Made by a program: the position numbers and the translations under genes. The notes under the pieces are model-generated. The model was not told the origin of the DNA, ran no database searches, and worked only from the letters and a program-made list of their open reading frames with translations. A DNA stretch of 49,036 nt from an uncultured Sphingopyxis sp. (GTDB lineage Bacteria > Pseudomonadota > Alphaproteobacteria > Sphingomonadales > Sphingomonadaceae): positions 1-49,036 of the forward strand of contig CAKZIN010000043.1 of NCBI GenBank assembly GCA_936933955.1, in the 5' to 3' direction. Positions 1-9,855 of the stretch are shown here, one piece after another (the first letter of the stretch is position 1; every line of letters begins with the position of its first letter).

Positions 1-650
1 GCGCGACGCTGCGTCAGCTCCTCGGCGCGAAGGTTGGCGAGGTTGAGCGCGCGATCCTGCGCCGCCACCAGCTGCCGCCGCTCCGCCAGCGCCGCTTCCA
101 GCACCGCTGTGCGGGCGCGCACCTGGGGCAGCAGCCCGTCGAGCAGAGCCCGCGCGTGGATCATCTCCCCCACCGTGGCGGGCGCGGCGAGCAGGCTTGC
201 AGGCGGGCGGCGGGAGAGGAGTTGCAGCGCGGCCATCAGCTCGCTGAGCGGCGCCTCCGCCTCGGCGATGCGGCGGCGGCTCTCCGCCACCCGCGCGCGG
301 GCTTCGGCGACCTGCGATCGGGCCGCCAAGAGCCTCGCCTCCGATGCCTGGATGGCGCTGGCGAGCGCGGCGAGACGCGCGCGATCGGCCTCGGCGCTGT
401 CACGCGCAGCCTCGGCCTGCTGCCCCAGGCGCGCAGCAGCGACGTCGGCGGCGCGCGCCTGACGTTCCGCCTCCCCGCGAGCCGAGCGCTGCGCCGCAAG
501 CTCGGCGCTGAGCGCGTCGCCCAGCGGCGTCCGCACCACGTTCTCGACCGCCGGAGCAGGGGCGGCGGCGCGGCTCCACCAAGCGAACGCGCCCGCGATC
601 ATCAGCGTGGCTGCGAGCGCGATCAGGCCGAGGCGCGCGGCGGTGCTCAT
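1..650 (-). CDS. Murein hydrolase activator, EnvC-like (3' part missing at window edge)
   Basis: The frame is open from an ATG at 648-650 to the window edge (216 codons seen). Residues about 5-24 form one hydrophobic segment that acts as a membrane anchor or signal. The rest is an Ala/Arg/Glu/Gln-rich heptad-like coiled coil (about 40-215). This is the usual N-terminal half of EnvC/NlpD-type activators of cell-wall amidases, whose C-terminal LytM (M23) domain would lie outside the window. The start overlaps the rlmH stop in an ATGA, so it is co-translated with nadD-rsfS-rlmH, and that order is common in sphingomonads. The EnvC call rests on the coiled coil and position, because the catalytic-like domain cannot be seen. 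Another coiled-coil envelope protein is possible. Confidence 0.72.
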   Translation of the reverse strand, partial: MSTAARLGLIALAATLMIAGAFAWWSRAAAPAPAVENVVRTPLGDALSAELAAQRSARGEAERQARAADVAAARLGQQAEAARDSAEADRARLAALASAIQASEARLLAARSQVAEARARVAESRRRIAEAEAPLSELMAALQLLSRRPPASLLAAPATVGEMIHARALLDGLLPQVRARTAVLEAALAERRQLVAAQDRALNLANLRAEELTQRR

Positions 651-1066
651 GCGCGGTGGTAGGGGTGGCCGGAGAGGATCGCCGCGCTGCGCCACAGCTG
701 CTCGGCGAGCATCGCGCGGGCGAGCATGTGTGGCCATGTCATCCGCCCCAGTGACAGCAGCCCGTCCGCGCCGGCGCGCTCCGCATCGCTGAACCCGTCG
801 TCGCGGCCGAGCACGAACCGCAGCGTCGCGACCCCATCGTCGCGCCAACGCCCAATGCGTCCTGCGAGGCCTGCGCTGTCGAGCAACTCCCCACGCTCGT
901 CGAGCAGCATCGTGCGGCTACGCGGCGGCGCGGGCGGGATCGCCTTTCCGGTCATCGGCAGTTCGATGACCTCCGCCTCCCACGGCAGGCGGGCGAGGTA
1001 GCGGTCGACGATGGCGGCTTCAGGATCGCGTCCGATCCGGCCATGCGCGATGATCTGGACGCGCAC
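647..1066 (-). CDS. rlmH: 23S rRNA (pseudouridine-1915-N3)-methyltransferase RlmH
   Basis: This 139-aa SPOUT-class methyltransferase begins MRVQIIAHGRIG (GTG start at 1064-1066). It has the family's C-terminal SAM-binding region, with FVLGRDDGF near residue 85 and SLGRMTWPHMLARAMLAEQLWRS towards the end (read here as two adjoining blocks). The C-terminus HPYHRA matches the usual short RlmH tail (HPYHK/R), which shows the gene is complete. The enzyme methylates pseudouridine 1915 in helix 69 of 23S rRNA on assembled 70S ribosomes. It follows rsfS by 24 bp and overlaps the next gene by 4 bp, so it sits inside a single minus-strand operon. Confidence 0.95.
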   Translation of the reverse strand: MRVQIIAHGRIGRDPEAAIVDRYLARLPWEAEVIELPMTGKAIPPAPPRSRTMLLDERGELLDSAGLAGRIGRWRDDGVATLRFVLGRDDGFSDAERAGADGLLSLGRMTWPHMLARAMLAEQLWRSAAILSGHPYHRA

Positions 1067-1090
1067 GTTCGGTCGGCCCGGCGGCGCGGT

Positions 1091-1486
1091 TCAGGCCGGG
1101 GCGGCGCTGGCTCGCGCGGGCGCGGTGGCCCCGCTCGCGGCGTCGCCCCACATCCGCTCGAGATTGTAGAAGCTGCGCACTTCGGGGCGGAAAATATGCA
1201 CGATCACGTCATTGGCGTCGATCAGCACCCAGTCGGCGGCGGGCAGCCCTTCGATCCGCGCGTTGCCGAAGCCTTCGTCCTTCATCCGCCGCGCGATCTT
1301 GTCCGCCATCGCCGCGACGTGCCGGGTCGAGCGCCCGGAGGCGATGACCATATGGTCCGCAATCGCGCTCACCCCGGCGAGCGGGATCGAAACGACCTCG
1401 ATCGCCTGATCCTCGTCGAGCTGGTGCATGATGAGCTGGTGCAGCGGGTCGCTGTCGAGCGGGCGCACAGGCGCGGCAGGCGTCAC
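1091..1486 (-). CDS. rsfS: Ribosomal silencing factor RsfS
   Basis: The product is 131 aa, with a GTG start (1484-1486) inside a GTGA overlap with the nadD stop. It shows the RsfS/Iojap core: a DEDQAIEVVSIPL-like strand, ADHMVIASGRSTRHVAAMADKI around residues 44-64, then ADWVLIDANDVIVHIFRPEVR and FYNLERMW, which is the family's signature C-terminal stretch. RsfS binds ribosomal protein L14 (uL14) and blocks 30S-50S joining in slow growth. A short Ala/Pro-rich tail follows the domain. Its place between nadD and rlmH is the conserved arrangement. Confidence 0.95.
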   Translation of the reverse strand: MTPAAPVRPLDSDPLHQLIMHQLDEDQAIEVVSIPLAGVSAIADHMVIASGRSTRHVAAMADKIARRMKDEGFGNARIEGLPAADWVLIDANDVIVHIFRPEVRSFYNLERMWGDAASGATAPARASAAPA

Positions 1487-2151
1487 AAATTCTCCGTGGA
1501 AAGCGCGGGGGTTGTCCCCGCGGGAAAGAGCGGTCGGTGCGTCACCGGGTCATGGCTGAGCCGCAGCGGTTCATGTTGCGCCCAGTCGGGTTGCGCCGCG
1601 CGGATGGCGCTCGCCGAGCGCGTGTCCGCGGGAAAACGCAGCAGAACGATGGCAGGAAGGCTCCAGTCGGTCCACTCCAAGGCGCAAGTGGCGGGGCGTT
1701 CGTAGCGTCCCAGCCAGCCCATCGCGACCGCCGCGCGGGCCGGGGCATCATATCCGGGCCGCGCGATCACCGCAATCGGCATCTCCCGCGCGATCCCGCG
1801 CCAGTCGCGCCACAGGTGCAACTGGGCGAGATTGTCCGCGCCCATCAGCCACATGAAGCGTCGCTTGGGGTAGCGCCGCTTGAGCGCGCGCAGCGTGTCG
1901 ATGGTGTAGCGGGTGCCGAGCTCGCGCTCGATCGCAGTCGGACGAATGCGCGAGCCGCGAGCCACGCGATGCGCCGCAGCCAGCCGCCGCTCGATGGGCG
2001 CCATCCCCGCCTTTGGCTTGAGCGGATTGCCTGGCGACACAAGCCACCAAACCTCATCCAGCCCCAGCGCCGCGATAGCCGCAAGGCTGATCGCGCGATG
2101 CCCGCCATGCGCCGGATTGAAACTACCGCCGAGGAGTCCGGTGCGCGTCAG
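1483..2151 (-). CDS. nadD: Nicotinate-nucleotide adenylyltransferase NadD (non-canonical CTG start or 5' frameshift)
   Basis: The protein carries the family motif GGSFNPAHGGH near its N-terminus, then WWLVSPGNPLKP, FMWLMGADNLAQLHLWRDW and the C-terminal SASAIR that stands for the (S/T)xSSTxIR signature. It transfers AMP to nicotinate mononucleotide in NAD synthesis. The start is a problem. In this frame a TGA lies at 2161-2163 and no ATG, GTG or TTG occurs between it and the essential nucleotide-binding motif. The first plausible codon is CTG at 2149-2151 (LTRTGLLGG...), giving 222 aa, a normal length. The first standard codon (GTG, 2038-2040) would delete the active-site motif. One extra G in the G run at 2151-2154 would instead join the frame to an ATG at 2187-2189. 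The function is certain and the start is not. Confidence 0.9.
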   Translation of the reverse strand: MTRTGLLGGSFNPAHGGHRAISLAAIAALGLDEVWWLVSPGNPLKPKAGMAPIERRLAAAHRVARGSRIRPTAIERELGTRYTIDTLRALKRRYPKRRFMWLMGADNLAQLHLWRDWRGIAREMPIAVIARPGYDAPARAAVAMGWLGRYERPATCALEWTDWSLPAIVLLRFPADTRSASAIRAAQPDWAQHEPLRLSHDPVTHRPLFPAGTTPALSTENL

Positions 2152-2242
2152 GGGCGTGGCTCATTACTGGTCGGCATCGCCTGGATCATAGCTCTTGCGC
2201 GATGCACGCAAAGGCGCAAATCTTTCGCGCAGGGGGGGCGTC

Positions 2243-2596
2243 ATGCCGAATGCACTGCGAATAATCCTCGCGCTGCTCGCAGGAGCGATCGTCGCGATCC
2301 TCGTCGTCGCCGGGGTCGAATATGCCGGGCACGCCACCGCTCAACCAGATGCCGCATGGGTCGTCGCCGCGTTCGCGCCCGGCTTTGGGGCGCTCGTCGG
2401 CGGTGTGCTCGCGATCCTGCTGGCGCGGTGGCGTTACGCCGGCTGGGTGCTGGCCGTCATCCTCGCCGCGCTCGCCGCCATTAACTTGATGAGCTTTGCG
2501 CATCCGCAGTGGTTCGCGCCGGTGGTCGGCATCGCGCTGGTGATCGGCGGGTGGTTGGCGACACGGATCGGGCTACGCACGAGCGCTCCGAGATGA
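2243..2596 (+). CDS. Small four-helix inner-membrane protein, unknown function
   Basis: The product is 117 aa with four clear hydrophobic segments (about residues 5-26, 39-62, 66-84 and 92-108) joined by very short loops. This suggests a compact integral inner-membrane protein. The start at ATG 2243 is chosen because a purine-rich AGGGGGGG lies just upstream; the frame continues further 5' but without hydrophobic or conserved sequence. It runs divergently from nadD and overlaps the next gene in an ATGA, so the two are probably co-translated. I do not recognise a family, and no catalytic or binding motif is visible. Confidence 0.7.
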   Translation: MPNALRIILALLAGAIVAILVVAGVEYAGHATAQPDAAWVVAAFAPGFGALVGGVLAILLARWRYAGWVLAVILAALAAINLMSFAHPQWFAPVVGIALVIGGWLATRIGLRTSAPR

Positions 2597-2928
2597 GCGC
2601 CGATGCGCCATTCAACACGCTCGCCGCACTGCTGCGCCCTTATGCCGGGCGGATGCAGGTGAAACGCGACGACGCGCAGGAACTCTATCTCGAAGAAACT
2701 CGGTCGGGGACCAAACCGCAGCTGTTCGCAGCGGTGCAGATCAAGAAGAGCTATGTCGCGCTTCACGTGTTCGCGTTGTATCTTCACCCTGAATGGGTAG
2801 CGGACCTGTCCGAACCGCTGCGCAAACGGATGCAGGGCAAGAGCTGCTTCAACTTCCGCCCGAGCGACGACATACCCGTCGCCGAACTCACGGCGTTGCT
2901 CGAACGAGCGGAAATAGCGCTGGGATAA
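2593..2928 (+). CDS. Hypothetical protein, possible YdhG/DUF1801-like fold
   Basis: This soluble protein of 111 aa begins MSADAPFNTLAALLRPYAGRM (first residues given). The order helix, then VQIKKSYVALHVFALYLHPEW, then LRKRMQGKSCFNF and a closing helix recalls the small YdhG/DUF1801-type alpha/beta proteins, in which a K-x-Y/V strand is followed by a phosphate-like pocket and a K-S/G-x-x-x-F turn. That resemblance is by eye only. It overlaps the upstream membrane-protein gene by four bases and converges on acs, leaving a 16-bp gap. No signal peptide or membrane segment is present. Confidence 0.6.
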   Translation: MSADAPFNTLAALLRPYAGRMQVKRDDAQELYLEETRSGTKPQLFAAVQIKKSYVALHVFALYLHPEWVADLSEPLRKRMQGKSCFNFRPSDDIPVAELTALLERAEIALG

Positions 2929-2944
2929 GGCCGTCCGGTCGTAA

Positions 2945-4888
<1,944 letters not shown>

Positions 4889-4960
4889 GCGCGGCTCCCC
4901 CTTCAGCAAGAGATTGCCGCAGGCTGAGCTGGTTGTGAAGGGGAGCGGGGTCCGGACGTG

Positions 4961-5095
4961 TCCCTCCCCTATAAGGGGAGGTGGCTTCGCGTGAGCGAGG
5001 TCGGAGGGGTGACACGCGTCGAGACGGGCGCGAGCACGAGACGGCGACGCCCCTCCGTCAGCCTGCGGCTGCCACCTCCCCCTTGCAGGGGAGGC
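4961..5095. repeat. Long inverted repeat, CTCCCC...GGGGAG family, copy 1
   Basis: The left arm CTCCCCTATAAGGGGAG-GTGGC (4964-4985) is answered by GCCACCTCCCCCTTGCAGGGGAG (5071-5093, in two parts GCCAC and CTCCCCCTTGCAGGGGAG). Each arm is also nearly self-complementary, so the RNA could form a cruciform-like fold. The element fills most of the acs-hydrolase gap. Related elements lie at 17315-17461, 20482-20630 and 36217-36311. Confidence 0.75.
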
Positions 5096-5142
5096 ACGAG
5101 ACCGCGGTTGCCACACGTCGCCGCGTCGCTAAGTCACGCACC

Positions 5143-6387
5143 ATGCCGTTCGTCCGCAAAGCCCTCCGCGCTCTCGTCTGGGGTGTCGCGTGGCTCGTCA
5201 TCGTGGCTGGCCTCGCCCTCACGATCATCCCGCAAGCGCTCGACCGCATCTATTACGAGGGGCCGCTGAGCGGGCATTTCGACGGCGAGCGTTTCTTCAA
5301 TCCGGGTGGCGACGACACCTTCCGCATGCCCGCCGGCCGATCGCGCGGGGGGTTTTTGCTGCGCTGGCTGACCGGCAGCGAGGATCGTCCCGCCTGGCCC
5401 GAGCGGGTCGCGGTCACGCCAGGTTACGGCGATACCGCACTCGTCGCCTGTCCGGCGCAGGAGCGCACCCCGGCGGAACCCTGGGCACGCTGCAACGCGG
5501 GCGAGCTCGACCGCCAAGCGATGAGCGTTACCTGGGTCGGCCACGCGACGGCGCTGGTGCAGACCGCGGGCTTCGCCATGCTCACCGATCCGATCTGGTC
5601 GGACGTCGCCGGGCGCTGGGGCATCGGCCCGCGGCGCGTCGCTGCGCCGGGGGTGCGGATCGAGGATCTGCCGCGCATCGACCTCATCGTCATCAGCCAC
5701 AACCACTATGACCACATGGACCTCGATACGCTGCGGCGGCTGTGGGAGCGTGACCGGCCGCTGATCGTCACCGGCCTTGGTAACGACACCATCCTGGCCA
5801 AGGCGGGCATCCCCTCCCGCGGGCTCGACTGGGGCGGAGTCGCCGAACACCCCAAGGGCGTGCGCGTGCGGGTCGAGCGAAACCATCATTGGGGCAGCCG
5901 CTGGGGCACCGACCGCAACCGCGCGCTGTGGTCCGCCTTCACCGTCGATACGGCCGCCGGGCGCGTCTATTTCGCTGGCGACACTGGCATCGGCGACGGG
6001 CGCTGGCCGGGCGAGGCCGTCGCCGACGGAGTGCCTGTCCGGCTCGCCATCCTGCCGATCGGCGCGTTCCGCTTCGCGCCGGAGATGATGGGCACCGGCA
6101 GCCACATCGGCCCGGAGGATGCGATCCGCGTGTGGGACCGGCTCGGCCGTCCGCCGACGCTGCCGATCCACTGGGGCACCTTTCGCCTTTCCAACGAAGC
6201 CTACGCGACGCCGCCGCGCATGCTGGCTGCGCTGCAGGCCTGCCTCGGCAACCAGCGCGAGATTTTTGCAGCCAAGACGATCGGAGCGACGTGGCGGGTT
6301 CCGGGCGTAGGGGCGCGCGATGCTGTGGTGGACGAGGCGCGCCTCAGCGAATGCGCCCGCACTCCTGCCGTGACGGCGCTTCCCTGA
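5143..6387 (+). CDS. Inner-membrane-anchored MBL-fold metallohydrolase (NAPE-PLD/UlaG-like)
   Basis: The 414-aa protein has one N-terminal hydrophobic segment (residues about 10-30) and then a metallo-beta-lactamase domain. Visible metal ligands are the S-HNHYDHMD motif at 185-193 (H186, H188, D190, H191), FAGDTGIGD further on, and a late PIHWGTF histidine. The architecture WVGHATALVQ...MLTDPIWSD is that of the N-acyl-phosphatidylethanolamine phospholipase D / UlaG-like branch, so a phospholipid or phosphodiester substrate is possible but unproven. The start ATG 5143 places the hydrophobic segment at the N-terminus; longer starts would run into the palindromic repeat. A signal-anchor with the domain in the periplasm is the simplest topology. 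Confidence 0.85.
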   Translation: MPFVRKALRALVWGVAWLVIVAGLALTIIPQALDRIYYEGPLSGHFDGERFFNPGGDDTFRMPAGRSRGGFLLRWLTGSEDRPAWPERVAVTPGYGDTALVACPAQERTPAEPWARCNAGELDRQAMSVTWVGHATALVQTAGFAMLTDPIWSDVAGRWGIGPRRVAAPGVRIEDLPRIDLIVISHNHYDHMDLDTLRRLWERDRPLIVTGLGNDTILAKAGIPSRGLDWGGVAEHPKGVRVRVERNHHWGSRWGTDRNRALWSAFTVDTAAGRVYFAGDTGIGDGRWPGEAVADGVPVRLAILPIGAFRFAPEMMGTGSHIGPEDAIRVWDRLGRPPTLPIHWGTFRLSNEAYATPPRMLAALQACLGNQREIFAAKTIGATWRVPGVGARDAVVDEARLSECARTPAVTALP

Positions 6388-6420
6388 CGCGCACGAACTT
6401 TTTCTTGGCGTGCCCTTGAA

Positions 6421-6660
6421 GCGAATCTGCCTTCGCCTATTTCAGGGGAGTGCGGGCCGGGCCCCTCTGGCACGGCGGTGACCTCCTCCCCCCCTTGGTC
6501 GCCGCGGTGTGATGTCGGTTCGTATCGGGACTGCCGCGTTTTCGGACGCGCGACGCCCGAGGGTCCGGCGTAGATACCCTCCCTCCCCCCAACTACGCCG
6601 GACCCACCTCGGGTGGTGACCCGCCGTGCCTTCCAGCGCGGCGGGTTCAGTTTCGTGACC
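6421..6660 (+). promoter_or_regulatory. Strongly structured 5' leader upstream of terC
   Basis: About 300 bp separate the preceding stop from the TerC start and carry several hairpins. The main one pairs 6556-6573 with 6593-6613 (12 continuous pairs plus 6 more across a 3-nt bulge) around a pyrimidine-rich loop containing CCCTCCCTCCCCCC. Others are 6475-6483 with 6497-6505 and 6620-6629 with 6636-6645. No T-run follows, so these are not intrinsic terminators. TerC-family genes are often controlled by the manganese-sensing yybP-ykoY riboswitch. GGGGAG (6454-6459) and ACCTTTG (6664-6670) are present, but the CAAAGG strand needed for its closing stem is not seen, so that identity is not claimed. 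Confidence 0.45.
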
Positions 6661-6686
6661 TCAACCTTTGCGCCGAGGGGCGAGAC

Positions 6687-7673
6687 ATGGATCTTTGGGC
6701 AAATTTCGCGGGGACGCCGATCATCTTCTGGATCGGCTTTCTCGTGCTGGTGGTGGTGCTGACCGCATTCGATCTCGGCCTGCTGCACCGCAAGGACCGG
6801 GAGATGGGGATCGCCGAATCCCTCAAGCTCTCCGCCTTCTACATCTCGATCGCGCTGCTGTTCGGGGTGTGGGTGTGGATGGAGCGTGGGCCCGAGCTGG
6901 GCATGGCCTATTACACGGGCTTCTTCATCGAAAAGGCGCTGTCGATCGACAATGTCTTCGTCATCAGCCTGATCTTCACCTATTTCGCGATCCCGCGCAT
7001 GTATCAATATCGCGCGCTATTGTGGGGGATCATCGCGGTCATCGTCCTGCGCGGCATCATGATTGCTGCGGGTGCAGCGCTGGTGCAGCAATATTACTGG
7101 GTACTCTACATTTTCGCGGCGTTCCTCGTGTTCACCGGCATCAAGATGCTATTCGCCGGCGATCAGGAGATGGACGTTTCCAAGAATCCGGTGGTGAGGT
7201 TCCTCTCGCGCCGGCTCAACGTGACGCCGGAGCTGCACGGGCAGAAGTTCATCGTCCGCGTGCCCGATGCAAAGACGGGCAAGCTGGTGCGCGCGGTGAC
7301 GCCGTTGTTCTTGGCGCTGGTGGTCATCAACCTCGCCGACCTCGTGTTCGCGGTCGATTCGGTGCCGGCGATATTTGCGATCACCACCGACACCTTCGTC
7401 GTCTACACCTCGAACATCATGGCGATTTTGGGGCTGCGCGCGCTCTATTTCGCGCTCGCGGCGATGATCCACCGCTTCCACTACCTCAAATATGCGCTCG
7501 CGCTGGTGCTGGTGTTCATCGGGTCGAAGATCTTCATCTCCGACTTCCTGCTCGGCGGGGAGAAGTTCCCGACGCTGATCAGCCTTGGCGTGACCTTTGG
7601 CCTGATCCTCGGCGGGGTGCTGTTCTCGCTGTGGAAGACGCGCGGGGAGGAGGAGCCCGACTGGCCCGCCTGA
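6687..7673 (+). CDS. TerC/Alx-family integral membrane metal transporter
   Basis: The 328-aa polytopic protein has about nine hydrophobic segments. Family hallmarks are FDLGLLHRK early, FFIEKALSIDNVFV near residue 80-93, and NLADLVFAVDSVPAIFAIT near 212-230. The acidic residues within membrane helices (E and D in EKALSIDN and FAVDSVPA) are the expected metal-binding positions. Members are named after tellurium resistance (TerC) or pH-regulated Alx; recent work links them to manganese export, sometimes loading secreted enzymes. It converges with ribE, the stops lying 4 bp apart, and has a long structured leader. Metal specificity cannot be read from the sequence. Confidence 0.93.
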   Translation: MDLWANFAGTPIIFWIGFLVLVVVLTAFDLGLLHRKDREMGIAESLKLSAFYISIALLFGVWVWMERGPELGMAYYTGFFIEKALSIDNVFVISLIFTYFAIPRMYQYRALLWGIIAVIVLRGIMIAAGAALVQQYYWVLYIFAAFLVFTGIKMLFAGDQEMDVSKNPVVRFLSRRLNVTPELHGQKFIVRVPDAKTGKLVRAVTPLFLALVVINLADLVFAVDSVPAIFAITTDTFVVYTSNIMAILGLRALYFALAAMIHRFHYLKYALALVLVFIGSKIFISDFLLGGEKFPTLISLGVTFGLILGGVLFSLWKTRGEEEPDWPA

Positions 7674-7677
7674 ACGC

Positions 7678-8283
7678 TCAGCCCAGCACCGCACGCATGC
7701 GGTGCAGGTAACGGGCGAGCGTATCGATCTCGACGTTGACCGCGCTCCCGACTCGCCAGTCGGCGAGCGTGGTCACGTCCCAGCTGTGCGGGATGATGTT
7801 GAGTTCGATCACCGCCGCGCCGCCGGGTTCGTCGCCGACCGCGTTGACGGTCAGCGACACCCCGTCGAGCGCGATCGACCCCTTGGGCGCGACGTAGGGG
7901 GAAAGGTCGGCGGGCACCCGCAGCGCCACGCGGTGGCTGTCGCCGACCGGCTCCACCGCCACCACCTCCCCCACGCCGTCGACATGGCCCGAGACGATGT
8001 GCCCGCCGAGCTCGTCGCCGACGCGGAGCGATCGTTCGATGTTGAGGCGGCGGCCCGCCGCCCACATGCCCGGCGCGGTGCGTGAGAGCGTTTCCTGGCT
8101 GACATCGACCGCGAACCAGTCGGCGCCCTTCTCGACAACCGTCAGGCAGGTGCCAGAACAGGCGATCGACGCGCCGATGGCGACCGTGTCGAGCGGCTGC
8201 GTGACGCCGATCACCAGCCGCAGGTCGCCGCGATGCTCGGCTTCGCGGATGATGCCGATGTCGGTGACGATGCCGGTAAACAT
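7678..8283 (-). CDS. ribE: Riboflavin synthase, alpha subunit
   Basis: This 201-aa protein has the tandem lumazine-binding repeats of riboflavin synthase. Repeat 1 begins MFTGIVTDIG with CSGTCLTVVEKG at about 43-54; repeat 2 has GGHIVSGHVDGVG near 93-105 and ALDGVSLTVNAVG near 139-151. It dismutates two 6,7-dimethyl-8-ribityllumazine molecules to riboflavin. The ATG start at 8281-8283 opens directly on the conserved MFTG. It follows ribD by 13 bp in the same operon. ribBA and ribH are not in the window. Confidence 0.96.
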   Translation of the reverse strand: MFTGIVTDIGIIREAEHRGDLRLVIGVTQPLDTVAIGASIACSGTCLTVVEKGADWFAVDVSQETLSRTAPGMWAAGRRLNIERSLRVGDELGGHIVSGHVDGVGEVVAVEPVGDSHRVALRVPADLSPYVAPKGSIALDGVSLTVNAVGDEPGGAAVIELNIIPHSWDVTTLADWRVGSAVNVEIDTLARYLHRMRAVLG

Positions 8284-8296
8284 TCGCGTGGCGCTC

Positions 8297-9289
8297 CTAG
8301 TCTGCGGCGCGTTGGTAGAGTTCCATGCGGTCCGCGCCAAGCTGCCGCGTTTCGCACAGCCGCCAGCGCCCATGCACAGCGACAAGGTCGGTGATGCCGA
8401 GGTCGCCCACTCCGGGTAGCGCATCGCCGCCCAGCACCACCGGCGCGCGGTAGAGCAGCAGCCGGTCGACGAGCCCCGCGCGCAGGAATGAAGCGGCGGC
8501 GCCCGCTCCGCCCTCCATCAGCAGGTCGTTCACCCCCTCGAGCGAAGCGATCGCGTCCGGCGCGTCGATGACCCGCCACCCCGCCGCCCCCGGTGGCGCG
8601 GGCCGCGAACTCAGCAGGATGCGCTGCGGCGCGCGCGCCTCAAGTCCAGGCAGGCGCACGTCGAGCCGCGGCGCATCTGCCTCGAACGTGCCGCGCCCGA
8701 CGAGGATCGCGTCCATCTCCGCGCGCAGCCGATGCGCATGCGCGCGCGCTCCGTCGCCGGTGATCCAGCGGCTCTCCCCGCTCGCCAGCGCGATACGCCC
8801 GTCGAGACTGGTCGCGAGTTTCAGCGTCACCCGCGGTCGGCTGAACGCGACGCGCGTCAGGAACCCGCCCAGCGCCTCGCGCGCTTCCCCGCTCGCGACG
8901 TCGGTGTCGATCGCCACTCCTACTCCTCGCAGCCGGGCGATCCCCTGCCCGTCGGTGCGCGGGTCTGGGTCGGCGAGCGAGACGACCACGCGCGCAACCC
9001 CCGCGGCGATCAGACTGTCGGCGCAGCATGGCCCGCGCTCGCTGACATGCGCACATGGTTCGAGCGTGACGTAAGCGGTTCCCCCGCGCGCCTGCTCCCC
9101 CGCCTGGCGGAGCGCCATCGCTTCGGCATGGGGGCGGCCGCCCGGCTGCGTCCAGCCGCGCCCGACGACCCGCCCGTCGCGAACGATCACGCATCCGACC
9201 GCGGGGTTGGCGCCTGTCGTGCCCAGCCCGCGCCGCCCGAGCGCTACCGCCGAGCGCATCCAGCGCGCGTCCTCCTCCGCGCGGTTCAC
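8297..9289 (-). CDS. ribD: Bifunctional diaminohydroxyphosphoribosylaminopyrimidine deaminase / 5-amino-6-uracil reductase RibD
   Basis: At 330 aa it combines an N-terminal zinc deaminase domain (zinc ligands in HAE at 54-56 and in TLEPCAH...RGPCC, Cys79 and Cys88) with a C-terminal NADPH reductase domain (RPRVTLKLATSLDGRIAL, then LMEGGAGAAASFL). The two domains carry out steps two and three of riboflavin synthesis from GTP. The start overlaps the upstream small membrane-protein gene by 4 bp. The protein is slightly short of the usual 360 aa, mostly in the reductase loops, but no motif is missing. Confidence 0.95.
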   Translation of the reverse strand: MNRAEEDARWMRSAVALGRRGLGTTGANPAVGCVIVRDGRVVGRGWTQPGGRPHAEAMALRQAGEQARGGTAYVTLEPCAHVSERGPCCADSLIAAGVARVVVSLADPDPRTDGQGIARLRGVGVAIDTDVASGEAREALGGFLTRVAFSRPRVTLKLATSLDGRIALASGESRWITGDGARAHAHRLRAEMDAILVGRGTFEADAPRLDVRLPGLEARAPQRILLSSRPAPPGAAGWRVIDAPDAIASLEGVNDLLMEGGAGAAASFLRAGLVDRLLLYRAPVVLGGDALPGVGDLGITDLVAVHGRWRLCETRQLGADRMELYQRAAD

Positions 9290-9789
9290 CGCCGGGTTGC
9301 GGGGGGCGTGGGCGCGGGTGCCTGTCGCCGGGGAAGCGGCGGCGGCGCCGCATCGCCGCGCGCCTGCGCCGCGTCGTTTTCGGCGATCAGCCGCTCGATC
9401 TCCGCGCGCGCTTCGTCGAATTCGGCGTCCGCCTGCGCCTGGCTGTAGTCCTGCCCGATCGCTTTGCCGACCGCACCATAGGCGGCGCGGCGCTTGCGGT
9501 TCGCCTCATTGTCGGCGAGCGCGCGGTTGAGCCAGTCGCGCCGCACGTCGAATTCGCTGCGATCGGCGCGCCAATTCTCGAAGTAGACCAGCCGCGGCCC
9601 CTCGTCCTTGGGCACTTCGGTGCGAAAAATGCCCCACATCACCAGCCCGGCGATGGTGATCGACAGCCCAAGCAGCGGCCAGCGATGCGGGCGATCGGTG
9701 CGGATATACGCGATGAGGTCGCGCACGCCGCCCGCCACATCGGAGGGCCGCCGCCGCGCGCCGAACACGTCGTTCAATTCATCCGCCAT
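9286..9789 (-). CDS. Single-pass membrane protein with coiled-coil tail, unknown
   Basis: A 167-aa protein with a soluble head of about 40 residues, one hydrophobic segment (WPLLGLSITIAGLVMWGIF, about 42-60), then a charged region with alpha-helical Glu/Ala/Arg/Asp sequence and a Pro/Ala-rich C-terminus. It sits immediately upstream of ribD and overlaps it by 4 bp, which suggests co-translation. No enzymatic motif is visible and I do not recognise a family. The start at 9787-9789 was preferred to an upstream frame extension, whose 25 residues are not hydrophobic or conserved-looking. Confidence 0.65.
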   Translation of the reverse strand: MADELNDVFGARRRPSDVAGGVRDLIAYIRTDRPHRWPLLGLSITIAGLVMWGIFRTEVPKDEGPRLVYFENWRADRSEFDVRRDWLNRALADNEANRKRRAAYGAVGKAIGQDYSQAQADAEFDEARAEIERLIAENDAAQARGDAAPPPLPRRQAPAPTPPATRR

Positions 9790-9855
9790 AGCGACGACGA
9801 TAGGGGCGCACGTCGGTTTTTGCGAGAGGGCGGCGAGCCCGTTAGAAGCGCGCGC

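Noticed and set aside
6421..6686. A yybP-ykoY manganese riboswitch upstream of terC
   Set aside because: GGGGAG and ACCTTTG are present, but the CAAAGG strand expected to pair with the latter is missing and GGGGAG can be buried in another stem. Kept only as a structured leader.
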